From Marinoscillum sp040222955 (lineage in GTDB: Bacteria > Bacteroidota > Bacteroidia > Cytophagales > Cyclobacteriaceae): 64,000 nucleotides of DNA. A program made the translations under genes and the position numbers. Below the pieces are notes generated by a model. That model did not search any database. It was given only the letters and a program-made list of their open reading frames with translations, and had not been told where the DNA came from. Below are positions 42,501 to 55,100 of this stretch, piece after piece. Position 1 is the stretch's first letter, and each line of letters begins with the position of its first letter. The stretch spans positions 128,499 to 192,498 of the forward strand of contig NZ_JAVKCA010000013.1 in NCBI RefSeq assembly GCF_040222955.1. Direction: 5' to 3'.

Positions 42501-44130
42501 AGCAGCAGCCGTGGTAATGCAGGCGCAGCTCCCCAATCCCGTTTGGATGAAAGGAATTGTGGGCGGTCGTTTCAGTGTGCTCGGTGGATTGGTGAAAGGA
42601 GAATGCAAGTTTGAGGTGGAGATTGGCAATCAGTGCGACATGCAGCGTCAGGAACGTGACTCGGATTCGGCCGTGGAGGGCATGCAGGTCATTGCACAGC
42701 TCAATCCCGGTAGTGGATCCACGGATGTGGATGTGTTCACGCTTCCGCAGGTAGTTTTTAACTACGAGATTGATAAAGAGTTTAAATTGAATGATGGAGG
42801 GGAGCAGGTTCGCTTCAAAATCACTGCCGACAAAGTAGAGCTCAAGCAAGGCGGGACGGTGATTGCTGCGGATATCCAATGGTCAGAAGATAAAATGACG
42901 GCTGTTTTAAAACCCTCGGATATTCTGCCTTCCAAAACCCAACTCACGCTCACAGTGTCTTCGTCGTTTAAGGAGTTCAAAGGAGGCACCTGGCAGGTAG
43001 CGAGTGCCGATGGTCAGCCACTGACTGAGTCTCAGAACATCACATTCACCACCGGCGAGGCGCCGGATAATATTCCGGACAATAACATCGAGTACATCTA
43101 TCCGCTGTTGGATATGGTTAACTACTACCCTGAAGAATATCCCCACGGGTTTATCAAGCTGAAGCAGGGTCAGGGTTATCTGTTTGAAGATGCCGAATAT
43201 AGTCCTGTGGTTCGATTTACCAGCGGCGGAAACGTGAAGGAAGTGCCTCTGCAGTATGTGAGCAGTAAGAAAGAAGTGACTTTTGACATTCCTACAGACC
43301 TTGCCCGCAAGTCGGTATATACCATGCACCTGCTGAATATACCAAAACAGGAAACCAATATTGAGTCCAACATTACCGTGAGTACCAAGACACTTGAACT
43401 GGGTGACGGAGTGTCCACGGAGATCAGAAGCAGAGCAGCAGAGGGGACTGTGAAAAATTATGAAGAGCAAAGGCTCTTTGAGTCTTACTTTCGGGTGAGT
43501 CAGTATGCCAGTTTTGCGAGTAAAGCAGAGGCTACCCTTGGAAGAGGAGGCTGGAGAGACCCCATTCAGGTGGGTGTTCATCGCATTGGCACCAACCTTT
43601 CAGGCCCTGAGCCCTTTGCGCACAGGGAGTTGAAAGTGGTTAATGGCGCGGCACCACTGATCCAGACAGAGGCTGACCTGACAGGCAATGCCTGGTATCA
43701 AAATAAGATCTATCCGCTGATCTATGAAGGCTATCCATTGGGAGGAAGTATAAGCCTGAGCGCATCTAACCGGGATCCGGCGGAGCTAGGATTAGTCCCT
43801 ACCAAAGCGACTTACATCTGGCAATATCCTTACTCCATCACCCTTTCGCAGGATGCTAAAAACGGTGGCTCATCAAGCCTCAATGCTCCGGAAGGTACCT
43901 TCAGCTATTTACTGGCCAAGTACATGTATGGCGATTATGTAGACTTATCGAATCAGGTGGCCTCCCGGTATGCTTCCGGTAACCTGTCCAGCCGTTTGGC
44001 CAAGCTGTTGGAAAGTCAGTTTCCAACCATTCAGAAAGGAGACTATTGGTCCATTGCCAAATATGTGATCCCGGGCATCAATGAAGTTTCTTCCACCTAC
44101 AGACACAAAATTTATAACCCTCTTGAATAA
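39511..44130 (+). CDS. very large secreted protein, 1539 aa, unknown
   Basis: This encodes 1539 residues with a signal peptide (TFLVVALCGYFVRAVCA). The first 1000 residues are repeated beta-structured blocks with Gly-rich strands (LGSESGIGGFGFTINNIYGG, SYKYDRIEISQLGINIDKG), which could be a long beta-helix or beta-sheet surface. Around 1075-1185 there is a Big_5-like Ig domain (VVFNYEIDKEFKLNDGGEQV, then LTLTVSSSFKEFK). The last 350 residues share a domain with the nearby lipoprotein. No T9SS sorting domain is visible, so the protein may stay in the periplasm or outer membrane. It overlaps the next gene by up to 50 bp. Confidence 0.75.
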   Translation: MTFPRRTFLVVALCGYFVRAVCAINTAETKETPNEQVYKIHQKRSFTSVDPFADLAAAEMSGPAFFSEHLYEQVSSEDEQIRAEIEATYNKVLTQNKFIKFLDEHALMDLPVGIKSDIGALSYTILIDSVQAYPSHSLLYASMMFEAPRLGNIHFRGVGIKFSKEGGIVDGGILQLVGDYPFTKEEAKTQFIIHGEKTFVEFDCNGFRQFSIDASLLFSRDLLQREDENGQLLENENVSVDFTTSVGDWNDLLVEVSIPPFRVKGVNGVSFEVEGALLDWSDTRNVPGVNFPVDYVQESPVFLSGNSNLWRGVYIRTMRINLPPEFNTPDQTGTPSRVSFAGYDLVIDDEGFSGGLAAENLIPIDRGKLGNWNFSLEAFEVSIVSNELKSAGFRGKIDIPINSKEGGTSVDSRLFAYTAMMRPGGNYLFNVSNPNELNFDLWKAAEVTLESSSYVEIEVKNGKFLPRANLNGKMDINIGMNGEDGAPSDNEKKNLKMAQVTFQDLQVQSVKPYVTIGSFSLGSESGIGGFGFTINNIYGGQNSNELFLGVDMTLQLTGNEGGAFGATGGFRVISKAVERGSDLSYKYDRIEISQLGINIDKGTFKFEGKLNFFREDQVYGNGISGYVDATFGSIGLTANAIFGNVDGYKYWYVDAMATLGTTAPVFPGFFINRFGGGAYYHMSIDSKRVGSQLGTTTSGMTYVPNQSMGLGLKAIVGVMGAKETVFAGEATYEMAFRSSGGLKYIRFIGNATLLSNPAGLDIAGLQDKVKALAEKAKDKQEISGNNQIAKQIFGDSRNGAAIYGELNMELNFDNNSLHANLMLDVNVAAGLITGGGNAVMHFEPGQWYIYIGRPERENRFAMEFLGLMRADAYFVMGSVIPDSPPPPAEVSSILGGMDLDYMQNLNQLADGAGIGFGASFGIDTGDKTFLIFYGHFKVGVGFDVMLKDYGNTTCSGSGQIGVNGWYANGQAYAYFDGLIGIKVKVFGKSKKIDILSIAAAVVMQAQLPNPVWMKGIVGGRFSVLGGLVKGECKFEVEIGNQCDMQRQERDSDSAVEGMQVIAQLNPGSGSTDVDVFTLPQVVFNYEIDKEFKLNDGGEQVRFKITADKVELKQGGTVIAADIQWSEDKMTAVLKPSDILPSKTQLTLTVSSSFKEFKGGTWQVASADGQPLTESQNITFTTGEAPDNIPDNNIEYIYPLLDMVNYYPEEYPHGFIKLKQGQGYLFEDAEYSPVVRFTSGGNVKEVPLQYVSSKKEVTFDIPTDLARKSVYTMHLLNIPKQETNIESNITVSTKTLELGDGVSTEIRSRAAEGTVKNYEEQRLFESYFRVSQYASFASKAEATLGRGGWRDPIQVGVHRIGTNLSGPEPFAHRELKVVNGAAPLIQTEADLTGNAWYQNKIYPLIYEGYPLGGSISLSASNRDPAELGLVPTKATYIWQYPYSITLSQDAKNGGSSSLNAPEGTFSYLLAKYMYGDYVDLSNQVASRYASGNLSSRLAKLLESQFPTIQKGDYWSIAKYVIPGINEVSSTYRHKIYNPLE

Positions 44131-46183
44131 AGCTCACCTTCATATCGTCCTTTTCATTGTTGGCCTGTGTGCTCCTGCCATGCTTTGGGCTCAGCCTATT
44201 GGTTCCATCCAGGCGAAAGGTGGGGTGGTGAATGGAGAGATCCGTTTGCGCTGGGCGCCGGATAACTCGGCTGTTTGGCAACTGGCCAATCAATACGGAT
44301 ACACCGTGGAGCGGATTACCTTGATGGAAAATGGAAAACTCGTCCGCAATCCCACCCGTCAGGTACTGGCCACCGGCCTGAAACCAGCACTTCTGGTGGA
44401 CTGGGAACCTTTTTCTGAGAATGATTATGTGGCTGTGGCTGCTCAGGCCATCTACGGCGAAAGCTTTGAAACGGATGCTGGCAATACCTCAGAAGTTGCT
44501 CGTGTGATCAATGCTTCCAGGGAACTGGAAAATCGATTTTCGTTTGCTTTATACGCTGCGGACCTGTCGCCCAAAGCGGCTGAACTTTCGGGACTTTCCT
44601 TTCGCGATGAGCAGGTGCTCTATGATCAGAAATACGTCTATAAAATCTATGCTGACGTGCCTTCCTCATTGCATGTCATCGACACGGCCTCAGTCTTCAT
44701 CGGTTTGGCTGATACAAAGCCTCTTCCACCACCTTTTGACCCACAGATCGAGCTGGAGGATCGGGTGGCCATGATCAGCTGGAATGGAGAGGTTCATCGG
44801 AATGTGTACAATACATATATCATAGAGCGATCTTCAGATGGAGTGAAGTTTGAGTCCATTTCAAAAGCACCCATCGTGAATACTTTTCCGGAGAAGTCTG
44901 TGGAGCGATTGTTTAAAGGTGACAGCCTGCCAGCCAATGAGGTCACATATTACTATCGAATCATTGGGATCGATGCTTTTGGTCAGAGGGGTCCTGCATC
45001 TGATACCCTGGTGGGAAAAGGGTTGCCGGCGTTTCACATCGCGCCCAATATTACCCGTCATGAAATCCGACCTGATGGCAGCGTGTACCTCCAATGGACC
45101 GTTCCCAAAACGGGGTTGGAGCTCCTGAAAAGGTTCAGTTTAAGCCGAAGAAATGAGGAGGACAGGACCCTGGAGGCCATTATTGAATCGATACCGGCAG
45201 GTAGTCGTGAGGTGGTTGATCAGCAGCCACATAGCTCCAATTACTATGTCATAAAGGCCCACGATACCTACGGTAGGGAGATTACCTCATTCCCCTACTT
45301 TGTGCAACTGGAAGACAGCATCCCACCAGGCCCGCCGGTGGGTTTGCAAGGTGAGGTTCTGCCCACAGGCCTGGTTTCATTGCGCTGGACTCCAAATGAG
45401 GAACCGGATGTATTGGGCTATAAGCTGTATAAATCCAATCACAATGATGATGGCTTTATTGAGCTGCCAGGAGCGATGGTCAGCAGGGCGGAAGGAACCG
45501 ATAGCATTGCCCTCAACAACCTCACCGAAAAGATTTACTACAAAGTGCGTGCCTTTGACAGGCGATACAATCCGTCTGATTTTTCGGCTGTATTGGAGCT
45601 GAAGAAGCCCGACCTCATCCCACCGGTGGCGCCGGTTTTCCGGTCGATTGAAAACGACTCATTGGGTATTTTGCTTCAGTGGGAGCTCAGTCCCAGTGAA
45701 GATGCTGTGATGAATTTACTCTACCGGCGCAGTATTGATGAAAATGATTGGACATTGATTCTTTCCGATGAAGGAAAGACTGATCATTATTTGGATCAGG
45801 AGGTGAAACATCGGGTGCTCTATGCCTATACGCTGGTGGCCGTGGATGATGATGGGCTGGAGTCAAAGCCGACAAGTCCGGTCACGATGAAGCGATTGAG
45901 TCCGGACCCGTATCCACCCATTGAAGACTTGAACTATATCATTCTTGAGGATAAAGTAAAAATAAGCTGGAGCTATGGCAAGACGGAGGTGGTGAAGTAC
46001 GCCGTGTACAAGGCTACCAACGGACAGCCACTTCAGCTATATAAGGAGCTGGAGGCGAAAGCCACCAATGAGTTGGTAGACCCACTCAAAAGCAAAGCGC
46101 CGGCCAGTGAGTATGCCGTGCAGGGCATTTTTGCTACTGGCGAGCGCACCCCATTTTCCAAAAAAATCAAGGTTGGATTATGA
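44081..46183 (+). CDS. secreted protein with fibronectin type III-like domains
   Basis: This encodes 700 residues from the ATG at 44081. An in-frame TTG at 44123 would give a cleaner signal peptide beginning NKAHLHIVLFIVGLCAPAML, so the true start is uncertain. The mature part contains several Fn3-like units (VHRNVYNTYIIERSSDGVKF, VSLRWTPNEEPDVLGYKLYK, LLQWELSPSEDAVMNLLYRR), each roughly 90-100 residues. No sorting domain was seen at the C-terminus. It overlaps the 3037-aa gene by 4 bp. Likely an extracytoplasmic binding or scaffold protein of the surface apparatus. Confidence 0.8.
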   Translation: MKFLPPTDTKFITLLNKAHLHIVLFIVGLCAPAMLWAQPIGSIQAKGGVVNGEIRLRWAPDNSAVWQLANQYGYTVERITLMENGKLVRNPTRQVLATGLKPALLVDWEPFSENDYVAVAAQAIYGESFETDAGNTSEVARVINASRELENRFSFALYAADLSPKAAELSGLSFRDEQVLYDQKYVYKIYADVPSSLHVIDTASVFIGLADTKPLPPPFDPQIELEDRVAMISWNGEVHRNVYNTYIIERSSDGVKFESISKAPIVNTFPEKSVERLFKGDSLPANEVTYYYRIIGIDAFGQRGPASDTLVGKGLPAFHIAPNITRHEIRPDGSVYLQWTVPKTGLELLKRFSLSRRNEEDRTLEAIIESIPAGSREVVDQQPHSSNYYVIKAHDTYGREITSFPYFVQLEDSIPPGPPVGLQGEVLPTGLVSLRWTPNEEPDVLGYKLYKSNHNDDGFIELPGAMVSRAEGTDSIALNNLTEKIYYKVRAFDRRYNPSDFSAVLELKKPDLIPPVAPVFRSIENDSLGILLQWELSPSEDAVMNLLYRRSIDENDWTLILSDEGKTDHYLDQEVKHRVLYAYTLVAVDDDGLESKPTSPVTMKRLSPDPYPPIEDLNYIILEDKVKISWSYGKTEVVKYAVYKATNGQPLQLYKELEAKATNELVDPLKSKAPASEYAVQGIFATGERTPFSKKIKVGL

Positions 46184-49100
46184 TGAGAGATCGTACATAT
46201 GTCAGTTTTGGGATTCTGCTTGCAGGTCTGTTTTGGCTATCTGCCATCCCTGTTCTAGGTCAGGGTTCCGTCAGTGGTAAGACCGATGTGTGTCGGGGAG
46301 CCACGGAGACCTATATTTTCAGCAAAGGCACCTGTAGCGTAGTGAAGTTTGGCACAGCCTGGACCGTAACTGGTGGGACCATTGTTACCTCGGGATGCGA
46401 AAGCAATTCGTGCTCAGGGGTCAATAAGAATTCTATTCAGGTTCAATGGAGCAATTCTGCATCTTCTGGTGAAGTGAAACTTGTTTTGCAAAACTGGGAT
46501 GACGGGGAGTCGAATGAATGTGAACAGACCATTATCAAGGATATAACCATCAGCGCTACTCCGGGCTGTGGCAGTGGAGGTGGAGGTGGGGGTGGTGGAG
46601 AATTCGGTGGTCTGTATATCGCTGCTGATCCCACGTCTGGAATTTTGTGTTCGGATGATACCGTGTATTTATTGGGGGGAGCGGAAGTACCTTCTACCAG
46701 GCTAACCTGGCAGGTTAAAGCAGACGCCGGGGATTGGACGAACTTTTATCCCGGGACAGGGCTGATTTTTGCCGACTCCTGGAAATTCAATATCAACGAA
46801 ACCTACATTTCGGGATTGGATGAATATGAATTTGAGTATGGCGTGAATTATCGTTTTAGAGTCTCCTCAGATACGGAAGACAGTTCACCCGTCGGACCAT
46901 ATGTGTTTTATCCGGTCTCTCCACCTATAGAAAGTATTGATATAGTTAGTCCTCAGTGTAAGGGTGGAGAAGGATCAGTAGTTATCACACATTCTTCAAT
47001 TGAGAACGTTCGTTACGTTTACTCAATCACCAAGCTTTTGGTGAAAGAGGGAGACAACTGTGATAGTGGAGTTGAGTTATCCTATGGCACCAAGGTTTAT
47101 TGCGCTGAAGGAGCTGTATACAATGCAATTAATCAAGGTCAACTGGTATTTGATCTTAATAACGCCGAATATTTGAATGGTGCAACCTTGGCACTATTGT
47201 CAGGAGAATACCGCTTACAAATAGAATCTGAAGTAGGAAAGGGTACCGAAGACGCAGGGTCCAACGAATATTCCTCATGTATTATTGACACTATATTTAG
47301 TTTTGAAGACCCCGTTTACACCACACTCACTGAATCTGCGATCACCCTCAATCCCACCGCACCTTCCTGCAAGGGAAATAATGATGGGACGGTAGGGGTA
47401 ACGGTGGCGGATGGGACTGGGAAAGGAGCCATAAAATGGAAGAATCTGGCCGACGAAACATGGGTTAATTCTATCCTTACAGGTTATAGTACTGGTGATA
47501 ACTATAAGATTTTAGTTGGAGATCAATGTGATACAGTAAAAAATAAAACAGTGGACGTTGTGGCAGGAACGGAGTACTCTCCGGTTGTTGCTATTTCCCA
47601 CCCTACTTGTAATGCGGATGGAGCAATTGAGGTCTCTCTCCCCGAGAGTTACAACAACAGTAAGGGTTATTCGGTCACTTATGCTTTGAATGATGAGGCA
47701 TTTGGCACTTCAAACACTTTCTCCAACTTGCCATCAGGTAGTACATACAGTGTAAAAATGAAAATCAATGAACTGTGTTCATCTGAGCAGACAGGTGTGG
47801 AGCTCCATCCAGTTCCTCAGATTAGCTCTGAGATTAGCACTGATGAACCATCATGTCGTGACGGTAATGATGGGGAGATTTCAGTAGTAGTTAATAAGGA
47901 TAAGGTAAATGGTACCACATCACCTATCAGCTATCAAATCATTTTAAAAGATGGTTCCACTGTGGTGCACAATGAACCCTACGCAAGTAGTCACACATTG
48001 ACCGGCCTAAGTCCAAAAGATTATACGCTAGTAATCGAAGACCTGTGCCGTGGCGGTGAAACGGTTTACAATGCGTCTGTCACTGTACCTAATGTGCCAG
48101 AAGTTTTAATCACTGGTCTGATGAGTTATCCCATTGAAGATAAAGCAATAAAATGCTATGATGGGTTTTGGGAAGGAGATATGAGTTTTGAGGTAAGTGG
48201 AGGAAACGGCGATTATAACATCGAAGTAGTTAGGGATGATGATGGGTCGGGCTTTAAATCTAGTTACAATACTAGTTTCTCTAATAATGTGTATCGCATG
48301 GATGATTCGTTCCCCAGGGGGAGATATTCGATCATTGCAACCGATGGGTGTGGATTTTATGCAACGAAAACATTTAATGTAAATGTGCCAGAAGGTGTTA
48401 GTTCTGTTATTTCATATACTCCAACGTTTGAAAAAAAGGGTGTTTTGGATTACACTTTTAAGTGTAAAGGAGACAAGGGTAAAGTTACTTTGGAGGTGAC
48501 GGGAGGTAACTCCAGCAGTTATTCCGTGAAACTTATCAAAGGTATGAGTTCATGGGATCCGAATCCTGAGAGCCCACCAGGAATCTATGAATTTGAGAAC
48601 CTTGGAGCAGGCACTTACTATCCTAAGATCACAGATGCCAGTGGCTGTTCGAAAGAGTTTAGCAGCAATACTTTTGAATTAACGGAACCAGCAAGTCAAT
48701 TGACCATTTATGAGATTGCAAAAACTGATTTTCAAACAGGTCATGTAGCGGAGTTTGGGGGGGGCATGTATAGTAAGTGTCATAATTCTAATTACACTTT
48801 TAAGCCGGCTGCAACAACCATCCAAGGTGGAGTTACGCCATATTCCAAGATGTTAGGAAGTACTGCCTTTACAACATCTATTTCCCAAGGCTGGAGCAAT
48901 GATTCTCCTGTTACTCATACCTTTAAGGTCACTGACGCCAATGGATGTATTCGATCCAAAGAATTCATCATCAACAACCCCCCGGCACTAGAATTCGCTG
49001 CCTTGCATGATAACGTGGAATACCTGCATGAAGCCAGCGTGCAGTGCTATGGCGACGTAAATCAAGGACAAATCAAAGCCACGGCTTCAGGGGGAATCAA

Positions 49101-52100
49101 ATCTTATACCTATCACATAGATGGCGAGGATCAGGATGCCACTATTAATGGCTCTCACACCTTCCAAGGTCTGACTACCTCGCTAAGCGGGGTCTCCTAT
49201 ACACTGGAAATAACAGATTCATTGGGCTGTTCCATAAATTCTTCGATCACCCTTACGCGACCAGCTTTGGTACGCATTACCGAAATTGATACTACCGGAG
49301 TACTGAAGTCAGGAAATGTTCACATTGCCTGCTATGGCACCAGAGAAGACATCCATTTTGAAATGGATGGTGGTTACACTGGCGGCACCTACAATCTATA
49401 TATTGAAAACACCCTGACTTCATGGGATACATTGGTTACTGTGGGGAAAGACCTGAAAATGGCAGATGTCCCCCTGCTTGCGGGATCTTACATCGCCAGG
49501 GTCCGGGATGAGGAGGGTTGTTTTTCGGGTGACGTGAGTTTCACACTCCGCGAACCCTCAGCCCCGCTGCTGCTCAGCAATCCGGTGGTCACGTTCCCAC
49601 AGTGTATTGCAGACTCGGATGGCACCAATGATGAAGGAACCATTGCACTCTCTGCCACAGGTGGTACCGGCCCGGCAAAGGGGTATCATTACACGTATAC
49701 CATTCTCAGGTCGGGGAGTGTTTACGCCATCAAAACAGGCACTACGGCCACCTTTAGTCTACCGGCCAACGGATATAACTCAGTGACCTATACGGTACGG
49801 GTAGAGGATGTCAACGGGTGCGAGAATGAGCGTACGGTAGAGATGAAACCTGACCAAAGCCCACTGAGGGTGGACGTGACCTATCAGGCCCCCAACTGCC
49901 ATGAAGGAACCAATGGGGAGCTGAATATGACCATTTCCAATGCCACGGTTAAGGCCAACGGCAAGTACTTGTACAGGATCTCAGGTGGTGATTTGGATAG
50001 CCCGAGAGATATCCTCCACAACCAGACTACCCTTACGTTGGACACACTTCATGACAGCAAAGGGCTCCCACGCTACGAGGTGTTTGTGGAAGATCGTTAT
50101 GAATGTGATGCGGTCAATGAAAATCAGGTCACCACTATCAACATGGATGCCCCCGATCATTTGTCAGTGGACTCCATCGCCACACTTCGACCGTCATTTC
50201 AGTACATGAGTGACGGGTTGTTTACCGTCCGGGCCAGTGGAGGAGTCGGAGCTTTTGTTTTTGCGCTTGAGGACATTGACGGAGCTTTTGCCCCTTCAGT
50301 ACTCGACGATAGCACTTACTTCATGGTCACCGATACGTTAGCCGGGCCCTATACCGTCTATATGCGCGATCAGAATTATGTGACGGATCAAAAGGAGTTT
50401 TGCCAGCGCGAGGTATCGCTGATAGTCCCAGATGGACGGGTGATTACCCTGGAGAACTCTACCATAGAGCAGATCACCTGCGAAGGTGCGGATGACGGTC
50501 AGATTCAGCCGGTTTTTGACCTTTCGGATGCTGACCCCGGTGAAGAGACAGATTATGACCGGCTGACGGTAACCTGGGAAGACCTCTCTGGAGCTGCTTC
50601 GGGCAGTCTCTCCACTTCTGTGGATGCCATCGACCCGCTTACGGACTTGCCCCCTTCTACCTACCAGATCAAGGCCCGGTATGCGCACTATGCGAGCTAT
50701 ACGTTGGAATCGGAGTACGTGCAGGACACCTTCCGTTTCACACAGACGCAGGGGTTGCAGGTCATGGAGCCGCCAGCCCTTCAGCTGACGATTCTGGATA
50801 CCGTGCCCTCATCCTGTGGAGTGTCTGATGACGGTCGGATTTTGTTTTCCACCAGTGGTGGCTGGCCTGCTCAGTCCAAATATTATAACCTGGATAACGC
50901 CGGTTGGCAGTTGATCCCTTCCGGGGAAATGTATCTTTCCGGTCTGGCTGTGGGGTCTCACGAAATTGCCATTGGCCTGCAGGATGGAAGTTGCAGTACG
51001 GCCTACCCATTCGAAATTGGTCAGCGGGGTGTTAATGTGGATGTGACGAGCATTACCCATCCTGCCTGCTATGGAGCGGACAATGGGCAGATTGTATTGT
51101 CCACCCAAACGCCTGACGTGGAGTATTTATTTGCGGACAGCAGCTATACCTCAGATTTTGGGGTTTATGAAGGGCTTCAGGCCGGTACTTACCGGCTTGT
51201 AGTGAGACAAAAAGCACTGAATTCCTGTCAGTCAGATACATTGGAGATCATCCTCACAGCACCTGAGCTACTGTCTGTTTCTACCCTTACGGAAAATGCG
51301 GACTGCGGTCAGTCCAATGGTCAGGCTTCTTCCACGGTAACTGGTGGCACTGCTCCTTACAACACTCGATGGGAAAACTTTTCCGGTAGCCAAGTGGATA
51401 CTTCTGCGCTTGCGGCCGGATCGTATATTGTCATTGTTCAGGATGCTCAATTGTGCGAAGCCAGAGATACGTTTAGCATTGAGGACAATCCGGGTATTCA
51501 GATTGTTGGGGTGAGTGTTTCTCCCGCAGACTGTACCTATCCGAATGGCGTGGCCTCCTTTGTGATCACTAATGGCGTGTCTCCTTACCTGGTAGGAGAA
51601 GAGAATTTTTCGGATGCGGAAATCTCCCTGTCCAATATGTTGGCGGGTGATACTACACTCACTGTGGTGGACAGCCGAGGTTGCTCAACTGATTTATTCC
51701 TGAGTATTCCGGCCCAAAACACTTTATTGGTGAGCTTGGATAGCTCCTATTTCACCACCTGCGAGGAGGCCAATGGAGCGATTAAGGTGAGCGCTTCCGG
51801 AGGTGCCGCTCCTTATACATTTGAATGGTTAGGACTAGAGGTATCAGGTGATTCGATCAGTGGTTTGTCACCAGGGAGCTATTCGGTACAGGTGACTGAC
51901 GGCCATGGGTGCAGTAAGATTGGAGTTTATGAAGTGATTTCATCCGATGGTGTAGAGGGAGTGGAATGGACAATAGACAACCCTTATTGCGACCTAAGCA
52001 TTGGTGTGATTACCGTGGATACGGTCATGGGGGACTTTCCGCCATTCGGTCTGGTGCTCACCGGGCCCGGTGGAGCTACTTTCACTGATACTTACACACC

Positions 52101-55100
52101 TGGTGGGAAAGTGATTTTTAGTGACCTGGGTGCAGGCATCTATCAGTTATCGGTTGATGACCAAAATGGCTGCCAATATACGGTCAACGGCCTCCAACTG
52201 GAAAACGATCCGTCACTGCTTCCTGCATTTGATTGGGAAGTGATCACCCAAAGTGCTTGTGACCTGCCTACAGGTGTACTGCAAATCGAGCCACTATCGG
52301 GAGCTGCACCATTCACTTATCAGTGGTTTGATGAGGAAGGAAATGATCTGGGCATGACCGGAGCCAAAGGAACGGCCCTTACTGCCGGTTATTATGAGGT
52401 CATTGCCACAGATACTGCCGGGTGTGACCAGGTCATTGCGGTCAGCATGGAGGACAGGGAAAGTCCAATATTATCGGTCACAGGTAAGACCACCTCCCCT
52501 GTCGGAGCGGCCAATGGTACGCTTCAGGTGCAGTTAGCCAATGGAGTAGGGGCAGCTTCCGGGTATTACCTGGACACTACCTTTTCCGAATCCGGATATT
52601 TTGAGCACTTACCACCGGGACAATATGCCGTGGTAGGGATGGATAGCCTGGGCTGTGCTTCAGATACCATTACCACGCAGATCATTGGCACGCCCCAGCT
52701 GGATATTACCTTTTTGTTTACCCAGGATGCCACCTGCGAAGTGCCCGATGGTAAGGTAGGTGTCCAGGCTGCCGGTGGCATCACGCCTTATGTTTTTTCA
52801 CTGGAAGGCTCAGTGGTATCATCCACGATTACGGGGCTGGCCCCCGGGTCATATTGGGTGGCTGTTACAGATGCCATTGGCTCTGTGGACTCTGTTTTGA
52901 CAGAGGTGGAAGCATTGGAGGATCTTGCGGTTACGAATGCCACTACGTTGGTGTCATGCGAAGGAGCTTGTGATGGTACCGCCCGGCTATTCCCCTCCGG
53001 AGGATCGGGTAGGTACGCAATCAGCTGGAGCGATGGCGCTTCAGGTATATCCAGAACAGGCCTGTGCCCGGGTACTTATGGCTATGTGGTCATCGATGAC
53101 CGCCATGGAGGATGCTATGTGGAGGACACCCTGATCATAGGGGAGGAGCCCTATCTCCGGTTAGCGTTGGTAAAGCAGGTGGCTCCGGATTGTTACAATG
53201 GCACCAATGGGCAGCTGGTGGTAAGTGCTTCAGGGGGATCAGGAGCTTATGCCTATAGCTGGTCTACCGGACAAACTACCGCCAGCATCAAAGGATCGGC
53301 AGGCGTGTATTGGGTGACGGTGACTGATCAGACCCTGGGCTGTACCATCTCCGATACTTTTCAAATTTTGAGCACACCTGAAATAACAGTGGTTGACACC
53401 CTCATCACTCAGCCATCCTGCTGGGGAAGTTCGACGGGAGCTGTGACATTGGTCATTGAGCATGCCAGGTCGCCTCTGGTTCGCTGGTCGAATGGTCAGA
53501 TAGGCAAGACTGCCGTAAATCTCGCTGCGGGTACCTATGGTTATGACATTGAGTCGAGCCTGGGTTGTACCATCACTGGTGAAGTGACCGTGACCGAACG
53601 TGAAAGATTAGCGGTCACCACAGAGAAAATTGATAACCTGTGCGCGGATGACTGTGCCGGAGAAATCAGCCTCACCATTTCCGGTGGGAAAAAGCCCTAT
53701 AGCATCCAGTGGACACATGGCAGCAGTGTGAAAAATCCTAAATCATTATGTAGTGGTTCTTACAGCTATCGGGTACAGGACGCGTTTGGTTGTGTGGTGG
53801 AAGGTACGGTAGAAATTCAGGAGCCCCCGGCACTGGCCTTCCAGTCGGCTACCATTGGGCATGTTTCCTGTTATCAGGGGAAGGATGGCTCCATCACTCC
53901 GGTGATTACCGGGGGTACTACTCCATATACCTATGCATGGTCTACCGGGGCCACTACCCCTGAGCTGTCAGGAATCAAAAGAGGCACTTATACACTTGTT
54001 GTATCAGATGCCAATGGCTGCGCGACCAGTAAATCATATTCGGTGATAGAACCTGGCGGTCTTACGCTCCTTTCTACCGTAAAATCCGGTCCGTCCTGTG
54101 CGGGTTACAGCGATGGATGGATTGAAATTGAACCTTTCGGTGGTGTAGGGCCCTATTCGGTCAGCTGGGACAATGGAATGACCGGACCCCAGATTTCAGG
54201 GCTGGCAGCCGGAGCCTATCAGATGGTTTTGACGGATTCAAAAGGATGTAGCATGGAGCGGAGAGTGGTCATTCAGGATCCGATCGGCATGCAGTTTTCG
54301 AATGTTACATTTGATAATCCCATTTGTCATGATGATGCGAATGGGTTTATTTCATTCCGTGTGGTCGGAGGTACAGGCGTTTATACTTATCAGTGGTCAA
54401 ACGCAGCTCAGACATCCACCCTGGAAGGCCTGTCGTGGGGGGATTACAGTGTGACGGTGAAGGATGAGGAGGCCTGTGAGATTAAACGGACTTTTAGTCT
54501 TGAGAATCCGGAAATTCCTCAGGTGACTGGTATTGATGATTCTTACATCATTTGTGGTGGCGGGGAGCTGTTTTTAGAGCCTCTGGAGCCATGGAAAACC
54601 TATAAATGGTCTGGTCCCTATGATTTTACCAGTTCTGAATCGCAGGTCATCCTTTCAGAAGGCGGAGAGTATGACCTGGCGGTGACCGATGAAAATGATT
54701 GCCCTTCAGGAATCGCCACTTTCATAGAAGTTTCCGAAAATTTACTGGAAGCAGACTTCATACGGATCAGTGAGGCGGTCACTTTTGAGCCGGTCGTATT
54801 CGTAGACCTGAGTACCCCTATGCCGGATGTGGTTAACTGGGTGCTGCCGGAGGACGAGTCTATTGTGATCAATGAAAAAACAGACATCTCCATGGAGCTT
54901 GTTTTCACCGAACCGGGTGAATACAAGATTGGTGTACAGGTGAATCTGAGCGACTGTGCCTCGGAGATTTATAAAATAGTGAGTGTATCAGAAGCTGATG
55001 CCGGATCACGGACTTCCAGCTCCAATGATAGAAAATCGAGTCCCGTTGCGGTGCAGATTTTTCCTAACCCTACCAGTGATCTGATCAGGTTGGTTTTTCA

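Noticed and set aside
40429..43581. Long minus-strand frames (about 220-234 codons) under the 1539-aa gene
   Set aside because: They mirror codon structure of the plus-strand gene, have no start context or neighbours, and give unstructured His/Pro-rich peptides.
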